A DNA stretch of 64,000 nucleotides from Setophaga petechia. Lineage: Eukaryota; Chordata; Aves; Passeriformes; Parulidae. This document shows positions 57,468 to 64,000 of the stretch, in pieces (position 1 is the stretch's first letter; every line of letters starts with the position of its first letter). The translations under genes were made by a program, and so were the position numbers. The notes under the pieces are model-generated. The model saw only the letters and a list, made by a program, of their open reading frames with translations, was not told the DNA's origin and searched no databases. Location: NCBI GenBank assembly GCA_024362935.1, contig JANCRA010000033.1:10066714-10130713 (forward strand), in the 5' to 3' direction.

Positions 57468-57998
57468 GTGGGTGCAAGCTTAAGGTGTCGGTGGGGCATA
57501 CTTGTCAGATTTGGGAGGTTGTGTTTTCACAGTATCTCAGCATGCTGTTCTGCTTTGTGTCCTTGCAGGTGCTGTCGCTGCCCGAGGCGTGCCCAGGAAC
57601 AGGGGACGGCAGGTGAGTCGGTTTTTAGGCAGGCTGACTCACAGGTGAGCGTTATGCAGCAGCATGCTAAGCGTGTACCTTTTCTTTTGCAGGTACCTAC
57701 TAGGCGGCCTCTGGAGTCAAATCAAGATTTGAGGTGAGCTGGCGCGGTGGTGCGGAGGAGTCTCGGGGATTACTCTTTCTGAGGGCAATAGTCACGTTTT
57801 CTGTTTTTTCTCAGGTACCCTGAGGAGGCTTTTACCCGAAGTTTGGCAACAGCAGCACTGAAGTGCACGTGGAGAACATCTCCACGTCCACGTCTGACGG
57901 AGAATGGATTTTTGTCCGCTCGTGTTCCAAAAGCTAAGTGTCCGGGCCAGTGGTTGGGAGAAGGGGAAAAACCTTTACTGTCACAGGAGGCAATCTGA
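57461..57998 (+). CDS. candidate spliced 91-codon reading frame at the 3' end
   Basis: ATG at 57,461 in C', then exons 57,569-57,612 and 57,693-57,733 and the last exon from 57,815, joined at four GT and AG pairs with matching phases, stay open to TGA at 57,996-57,998. The peptide starts MQGAVAARGVPRNRGRQ, passes TRRPLESNQDLRYPEEAF and ends KPLLSQEAI. It is basic, with no family recognised. Another frame in the last exon (ending WIFVRSCSKS at 57,937) also looks protein-like but meets TGA just after the acceptor. Confidence 0.3.
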
Positions 57999-58840
57999 TG
58001 TCAGCTTAGCTGAGAGGTCTGTAGTGGGGTGGGCTCTCTTGTAGTAAACGGAGAGGGTTTCCTCTCAGCCTCACCAGAGCCTTTGCCGGGCAGGGCAGTT
58101 CCAACCCATATCCATGTTCTCATGTACTTTGCGTCGTACACCTTCCCGGACTCGACGTCGTCACGGATCTTTCCCCGAGGAGCTCACCTTCAGGTCCGGA
58201 GCTACAGCCACGGTCTCCCGGCAGTCTGCTTCCTTCTCTGGGTTTGCTGACCCTCTTGAGCATCCTCCTAACTGCTTTGGCACCAACTTCTTTTAACTTC
58301 TTTTTACATTTCATTATCATGCGCTATTGTCATAGCGCTTTCTTTTCTTTCGCATCATCGGCCTCTTGCTCATCTTGTGCTAGGAATCTTGGTTCCCTAA
58401 GGGGACAGTGTCAAGGAGTTTCCAATTGTCTCTGTGTTATGTCATCTGTGTCTGTTATGTTGTCCGTGTCTGTGTTATGTTGTCTGTGTCCATCGTCTTC
58501 CTTGTCATAGGCCTTTGTTACGTCTCGATGCTTTATCGGCACTATTCTGTGCCATATCGCCCGTGTTCTACTCACGTTCCTTTCAGGATATCCGTTATTC
58601 CGGCATCTTTACATTTGTACTCTTTGAGACAGGAAGGATTACACAAGAGGTTCTCATCCATCTTCCTTCTTACTACCAGCTTTGGTAGTGCGTTTTTCTC
58701 CATGCCATTCTCTTGGACTTTTAGAGGGAGTGTCTTACACCCTCCTCATGTGACTGCAGTAGTTCTGTAGGTTCCATCTTTTCAAAGGGTATAGGGCTCA
58801 AGAATTAATCTTCCAGAGAGTTATCTCAAATCCTGGCTTA
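57999..58840. other. no supported gene; possible 3' UTR
   Basis: T-rich downstream region with TGTGTTATGTTGTC-type words near 58,430-58,500, resembling the tail of block F. No clear exon. Confidence 0.4.
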
Positions 58841-58844
58841 TAGC

Positions 58845-59410
58845 GTATGTACTTACATTGTGTGTATCTATGCTGGCTTATACTGTATGTACCTGTATTG
58901 TGTCTACCTATGCCGGTTTATATTGTGTCTACCTATGCCGGTTTATATTGTGTGTACCTATGCCGGTTTATATTGTGCGTACCTATGCTGGTTTATACCG
59001 TGTGTACTTACATTGTGTGTACCTATGCTGGTTTATCTTGTGTGTACTTACTTACATTGTGTGTACTTACTTACATTGTGTGTACTTAGATTGTGCGTAG
59101 CTATGCTGGTTTATATTGTGCGTACCTATATTGTGTGTACTTATGCTGATTTATATTGTGTGTACTTATATTGTGTGTACTTATGCTGATTTATATTGTG
59201 TGTACTTATATTGTGTGTACTTATGCTGATTTACATTGTTTGTACCTATGCTGGCTTATGCTGTGTGTACTTAGATTGTGTGTACCTATGCCGGCTTACA
59301 TTGTGTGTAATTATACCGTACTTAAGCGCGTCGCCTTATATTGTGTGCATTTACACTGTACGTACACTTGCACCGTATCTGTCGGTTTATATTGTATGTA
59401 TTTATGTTGT
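58845..59410 (+). repeat. 25-bp minisatellite, about 20 units
   Basis: The consensus TGTGTACCTATGCYGGTTTA followed by TATTG recurs every 25 bp where regular (CCGG at 58,913, 58,938 and 58,963), with shortened units to the right. The Cys/Tyr/Val-rich frames across it come from the repeat. Confidence 0.9.
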
Positions 59411-59591
59411 AATACTTAGGATCGGAGCTGCCCTGCCCTGGCACTAGTCACAGTTAGGTAGAACAGTTATAAAAATTTTACCGTTCATTTGTCTTTTATG
59501 GGATTTTGGGTAGAAAATGTATCGGTCCAGAGCGGGGACAAGTCCTAGCTGTCAGAGAGCTGCTCTTTGACCACTTCTTGTCGTCTCACAG

Positions 59592-59685
59592 GTCCCCGAG
59601 GCTACCGATTTCCTCAGACTCTGCCATTTGACGTCAAGGAGCGGCAGCCAGAAGAGGCGTCGAAGCACGTTCTTCAGCGTTGCAA
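59592..59685 (+). other. exon-like block (94 bp)
   Basis: Acceptor CTTGTCGTCTCACAG and donor GTAAGG. Open in two phases; one reads PRGYRFPQTLPFDVKERQPE then EASKHVLQRC. It lies between the 25-bp minisatellite and the hairpin array, whose units each start with an acceptor, so it could splice into them. Confidence 0.35.
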
Positions 59686-59814
59686 GTAAGGGCCGCAGCG
59701 AGCGTGTAAGCGGGAAGCGTGTCCGAGCGTGCGATAGCATGTGACCGTGTGAGCGTGTGTACGCTCGGCTCTGCGTGTGGGAGCGCATGCTGATGGGATT
59801 TAATCGAGTGTGTG

Positions 59815-61635
59815 TGACTTTTGCTTTTCAGGATTTTTAAGTCATTTTTAAATTTAGAATAAAAAATCCCCAGCCGGGGGGTTTTTTTTTTTTTTTCCCC
59901 CGGCTGGGTTTTTTTTTCCTCGGTCCCGGCCGGTCTGCGAGGTGACTTTCATCACCAAAGTTTGGGGGCGGACCCTCCAGGGACCGGGGTTTTCGTCAGG
60001 CAGGTGGATTTTTCAGGGGCTCCCGGGAACCACGTTCCCGGGGAGCGGTGCGAACGCGTGCCGGGGGTTAGCAGAGCGGGTGAGGTGTGAGCGAGGGTGT
60101 GTATGTGTGTGCTGCAGGGTTGTAACCTTGTATGACTTTTGCTTTTCAGGTTTTTCAACTCATTTTTAAATTTAGAATAAAAAATCCCCAGCCGGGGGGT
60201 TTTTTTTTTTTTTCCCCCCGGCTGGGTTTTTTTTTCCTCGGTCCCGGCCGGTCTGCGAGGTGACTTTCATCACCAAAGTTTGGGGGCGGACCGTCCAGGG
60301 ACCGGGGTTTTCGTCAGGCAGGTGGATTTTTCAGGGGCTCCCGGGAACCACGTTCCCGGGGAGCGGTGTGAACGCGTGCCGGGGGTTAGCAGAGCGGGTG
60401 AGGTGTGAGCGAGGGTGTGTATGTGTGTGCTGCAGGGTTGTAACCTTGTATGACTTTTGCTTTTCAGGTTTTTCAACTCATTTTTAAATTTAGAATAAAA
60501 AATCCCCAGCCGGGGGGTTTTTTTTTTTTTTCCCCCCGGCTGGGTTTTTTTTCCCTCGGTCCCGGCCGGTCTGCGAGGTGACTTTCATCACCAAAGTTTG
60601 GGGGCGGACCGTCCAGGGACCGGGGTTTTCGTCAGGCAGGAGGATTTTTCAGGGGCTCCCGGGAACCACGTTCCCGGGGAGCGGTGCGAACGCGTGCCGG
60701 GGGTTAGCAGAGCGGGTGAGGTGTGAGTGAGGGTGTGTATGTGTGTGCTGTGTGCTGCAGGGTTGTAACCTTGTATGACTTTTGCTTTTCAGGTTTTTCA
60801 ACTCATTTTTAAATTTAGAATAAAAAATCCCCAGCCGGGGGGTTTTTTTTTTTTTCCCCCCGGCTGGGTTTTTTTTTCCTCGGTCCCGGCCGGTCTGCGA
60901 GGTGACTTTCATCACCAAAGTTTGGGGGCGGACCGTCCAGGGACCGGGGTTTTCGTCAGGCAGGTGGATTTTTCAGGGGCTCCCGGGAACCACGTTCCCG
61001 GGGAGCGGTGTGAACGCGTGCCGGGGGTTAGCAGAGCGGGTGAGGTGTGAGCGAGGGTGTGTATGTGTGTGCTGCAGGGTTGTAACCTTGTATGACTTTT
61101 GCTTTTCAGGTTTTTCAACTCATTTTTAAATTTAGAATAAAAAATCCCCAGCCGGGGGGTTTTTTTTTTTTTTCCCCCCGGCTGGGTTTTTTTTCCCTCG
61201 GTCCCGGCCGGTCTGCGAGGTGACTTTCATCACCAAAGTTTGGGGGCGGACCGTCCAGGGACCGGGGTTTTCGTCAGGCAGGAGGATTTTTCAGGGGCTC
61301 CCGGGAACCACGTTCCCGGGGAGCGGTGCGAACGCGTGCCGGGGGTTAGCAGAGCGGGTGAGGTGTGAGCGAGGGTGTGTATGTGTGTGCTGTGTGCTGC
61401 AGGGTTGTAACCTTGTATGACTTTTGCTTTTCAGGTTTTTCAACTCATTTTTAAATTTAGAATAAAAAATCCCCAGCCGGGGGGTTTTTTTTTTTTTTCC
61501 CCCCGGCTGGGTTTTTTTTTTCCTCGGTCCCGGCCGGTCTGCGAGGTGACTTTCATCACCAAAGTTTGGGGGTGGACCGTCCAGGGACCGGGGTTTTCGT
61601 CAGGCAGGAGGATTTTTCAGGGGTCCCGGGAACCA
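59815..61635 (+). repeat. 318-326 bp tandem units with acceptor, AATAAA and two hairpins (about 5.7 units)
   Basis: The anchor GTGACTTTCATCACC recurs at 59,942, 60,260, 60,578, 60,902, 61,220 and 61,546. Each unit has an acceptor (TGACTTTTGCTTTTCAG), AATAAA about 27 bp later, a CCCAGCCGGGGGG stem closed by a T-run loop and CCCCCCGGCTGGG, then a palindrome CCCGGGAAC-CAC-GTTCCCGGG, and a donor-like GCGGGTGAGG. Units are nearly identical. The last is cut in the palindrome, where repeat E begins. Confidence 0.95.
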
Positions 61636-61865
61636 CGTTCCCGAGGACCAATGATTGCTGGGCTGTGATTTAGCAGTTGTGATGAGAGCGATGGTGAGTT
61701 TGTGTGTAATGTGAAGGGGATGTTAATGGTAGGTGAGTGTTGTTTTCTGTGTGCGTTTGTTGTTTTGGATTTGCAGTAACAATAGACTGACATGTAATGA
61801 AATAGAATCACCTTGTGTTAATGTGTTTTGTGTTGTATTGCTCTGTACTGCATTTGGATTAATTG
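61630..61865 (+). repeat. dispersed repeat E, copy 4 (3' part only)
   Basis: From GAGGACCAATGATTGCTGGG through GATGTTAATGGTAGGTGAGT to TTGTATTGCTCTGTACTGCA, closely matching 14,800-15,025. Confidence 0.9.
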
Positions 61866-62184
61866 CTGTATTTCCTTGTATTGCTCTATGTGTAAATTAG
61901 GTTTTTACCGGTGCGTCTATGGATTGTATCTGCACTTGCATTTGTAAACACTGTATCTATGTGTTTTGCTGATGTTTAAATAAAAATGTCCCTTTAATAA
62001 AGTGGAATCACCCCTAACGAAGATCCCCCTTGCCCTGCCCTACCCCCACCGTGGCTCCTGTCGTTTTTTAGTGTGGTGTTGTCATTTCATTCCACTGTAT
62101 TTCTTCCTTTAGTTCCTCACTTTACTTTTCTCTTTCTAACTTAACTTTCATCTGTGTCTAACCCTTTGTTCCTGTTTCTCTGTC
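61866..62184. other. no gene seen
   Basis: T-rich spacer; AATAAA words at about 61,978-62,000 could serve as polyadenylation signals. Nothing else. Confidence 0.4.
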
Positions 62185-63412
62185 TTGCTGACCCTGTGTC
62201 TCTGCTTCTGTAACTGTTCCCATTTGATTCTTTTATTTTCTGTCCATTTCACTATTTTTGTCAGTCTGTGTTTATTCCCTTCTCTTCTGTCTATACTTTC
62301 CACCTTGTTTCCTTTTCCCTATAACTCAAACCCTCACCCTTCTTTCTTCTTTTCCTGTCTGTGTTCTCCTTTTCCTCTGTTTGTCTTTTTTACTCTAACC
62401 CTAAGTCTTCCTTTAACCCTAACAATTTCCTTTCTGTCTAACTCCTGTACTTCCTCAGTTTCCACCCTCCTTTTTTTTTTCTCCCTGTTCCTGTTTTCTG
62501 TTGCTCTCTCCTTCTTTTCTGTTTCTCTCTCCTCCTTCCCTTTGACTCCTTGTTTTTTCAGTCCCTCTCCCTCATTTCTTTGTCTGTCCTTCTTTTTTCT
62601 CTCCCCCTCACCCTTGTTTTCTCTCTTCTTTGTCCTTATCCGTGTCTTTTGTTCTTTCTCTTCTCTCGCTCCTCTCCCCTGTTCTTCTGTCTCTTCTTGT
62701 CTCCTCTTCTCTCTTCTCTGTTCTCGTCTCTTCTCCTGTCCCCTTTTGTCTCTTCTCCTGTCTTCTTCTGTCCCTTCTGCTCTCTCTTCTCTTCTCCTTT
62801 CCTGTGTTCTCTTTCCTCTCTCTTCTCTTCTCCTCTCTTCTTCTGTTCTTTTCTCTCTCCTATTTCCCCTCCCTCCTCTCTCTTCTCCTCTCTTTCCTCC
62901 TCCCTTTCCCTCTTTTCTCCTCTCTTTCTCTCTTCCTTTCTCTCTATTCTCCTCTCTCTTCTCCTGTCTCTTTCCTCTGTTTCTTTCCTGTCTCTTTTCT
63001 CTCTCTTCTCACTCTCTTTTCTCTCTTCCCTCTCTCTTCTCACTTTCTCTCTCTCTTTTCTTTCTCTCTCTCTCTCTTTTCTCTCTCTCTCTCTTTTTCT
63101 CTCTCTCTCTCTTTTCTCTCTCTCTCTCTTTTCTCTCTCTCTCTCTTTTCTCTCTCTCTCTCTCTCTTTTCTCTCTCTCTCTCTTTTCTCTCTCTCTCTC
63201 TTTTCTCTCTCTCTCTCTCTCTTTTCTCTCTCTCTCTCTTTTCTCTCTCTCTCTCTCCTCTTTTCTCTCTCTCTCTTCTCTCTCTCTCTTTTCTCTCTCT
63301 TTTCTCTCTCTTCTCCTCTTTCTCCCTCTCTTCTCCATTCTCTTCTCTCTCTCTTCTCTTCCTCTTCTCTCTCCTTTCCTCTCTTTCTAACTTTGTCTTC
63401 TTTTCTAGCTTT
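62185..63412 (+). repeat. long polypyrimidine tract with TC microsatellite
   Basis: Over 1 kb almost purely C/T on the plus strand, ending in CTCTCTCTCTTTTCTCTC repeats (about 63,030-63,300). CCCTAAC words at 62,397 and 62,416 are telomere-like but isolated. The 401- and 289-codon Ser/Leu/Phe frames are artefacts of composition. Confidence 0.95.
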
Positions 63413-63423
63413 AGTTTAAAAAA

Positions 63424-63529
63424 GCAGCAGTAGAAACTTTCAGGCTCCCTGGGAGTAAAGGAAAAAAAAAAACTTTTAAAATAAAAAAATCCATTTACTC
63501 CCCGGGAGCCTGAAATTTTCTACTGCTGC
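63424..63529. repeat. 36-bp inverted repeat with A-rich loop
   Basis: Left arm 63,424-63,459 and right arm 63,494-63,529 are complementary at 34 of 36 positions (two mismatches) around a 34-bp A-rich centre. The right arm and its downstream flank recur at 6,690-6,790. Confidence 0.9.
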
Positions 63530-63599
63530 ACCAGACATATAGTTTTTCTTCTTTTTATATATACAGTATATAGGAACCACACCCCCTACTTAGTACCCC

Positions 63600-64000
63600 T
63601 ACCCCAGGTGCAACCAATCCACCCTGATCAGTAATACCACAGCACCCCCTGCTGTCTGCAACCGGCCACTGCAGGCAGAGCCCCCCAATGCTGTCACTGC
63701 CCATGTAGCCCAAGCACAGCGCCCCCCTGCCGTCCACAGCGGCACACTGCAAGCACAGCACCCCCGAGTGACATCAGCAAAGGGGCACGCCCCCGGGAAG
63801 GTCCCAGGGCTGGATCGAAACCGCGGCACCCCCCCGCGCCCCACAGACCCCCCCCCGCGCGACACCGCCGAGCACAACCAAACCGGAATACCAGCCCTAC
63901 AACCAGGGACCCGCGGAAATCCCGCAAAAAGCGTGAAAAACCCAAAAAAAACCCGAGAAAAAACCGGCGGTCCCAATCGCCGCCATTTTGCCGGAACCCG
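63600..64000. promoter_or_regulatory. GC-rich, promoter-like edge with YY1-like site
   Basis: Cytosine-rich repeats (CAGCACCCCC- and CAGCGCCCCCCTG-like words) pass into CpG-rich sequence ending with GCCGCCATTTTG at about 63,979-63,990, a YY1-type element. It may be the start of another CpG block or gene beyond the window. Confidence 0.4.

Noticed and set aside
58847..59189. Cys/Tyr/Val-rich frames of 80-109 codons
   Set aside because: Generated by the 25-bp minisatellite; all phases show the same repeat peptides.
59942..61420. Repeated 66-91 codon frames in the hairpin array
   Set aside because: Same peptide in every tandem unit and broken at unit joints; explained by the repeat.
62185..63390. 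401-codon Ser/Leu/Phe-rich frame
   Set aside because: Produced by a polypyrimidine tract; three phases are open at once.

Overview
This window is vertebrate nuclear DNA from a bird, most probably a songbird. Fragments of the avian CR1 retrotransposon occur near 7.1-8.3, 37.9, 38.5 and 39.4-39.6 kb. A solo LTR at about 15,130-15,518 looks like the ERVL-type LTR common in passerine genomes. The one gene I can name is the 5' end of ALDH16A1 (exons 1-2, 10,095-10,811, plus strand). Nothing here is bacterial or phage-like. The mix of GC-rich islands, several unrelated satellites and local duplications would suit a microchromosome, a pericentromeric or subtelomeric region, a W chromosome or a germline-restricted chromosome. 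The sequence alone does not decide between these.

Layout. 1-6.3 kb is low-copy, AT-rich DNA with a possible minus-strand gene; three short internal blocks and a terminal block join in phase, and a polyadenylation signal follows the stop. It would start at a bidirectional promoter near 6.3-6.5 kb. 7-8.6 kb holds CR1 pieces and microsatellites. 9.8-10.8 kb holds a 40-bp minisatellite running into the ALDH16A1 start, then a G-rich intron and exon 2, after which the gene is lost. 12.9-15.5 kb is a composite block: AT-rich satellite, CpG-rich segment, repeat E, LTR. 15.66-25.24 kb is a 28-bp CpG-dense satellite of roughly 340 units. 25.2-30.5 kb holds a second satellite (191 bp, about 14 units at 27.4-30.2 kb) and several minisatellites. 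30.5-47.3 kb contains two more copies of the AT-satellite/CpG/E composite, one carrying a 2,212-bp tandem duplication.

47.8-58.0 kb is the most interesting part: a tandem array of exon-like modules in two sizes (about 1.37 kb and 0.82-0.84 kb). Nearly every block has a good acceptor and most a good donor, and the array ends in a non-repeated multi-exon 3' end. Reading frames survive in many blocks but not consistently through any one module, so it could be a young repeat-protein gene, a decaying one or a long non-coding RNA. The CpG-rich block at 46.0-46.7 kb, with a donor and a following exon-like block, lies upstream on the same strand and could be its promoter. 59.6-61.6 kb holds another exon-like block and six copies of a ~320-bp unit, each carrying an acceptor, an AATAAA and two perfect hairpins. 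The window ends with a 1-kb polypyrimidine tract, a 36-bp inverted repeat and a GC-rich, promoter-like edge.

Limits: exon calls rest on splice-site consensus and open frames read by eye. No alignment, expression or database search was possible.
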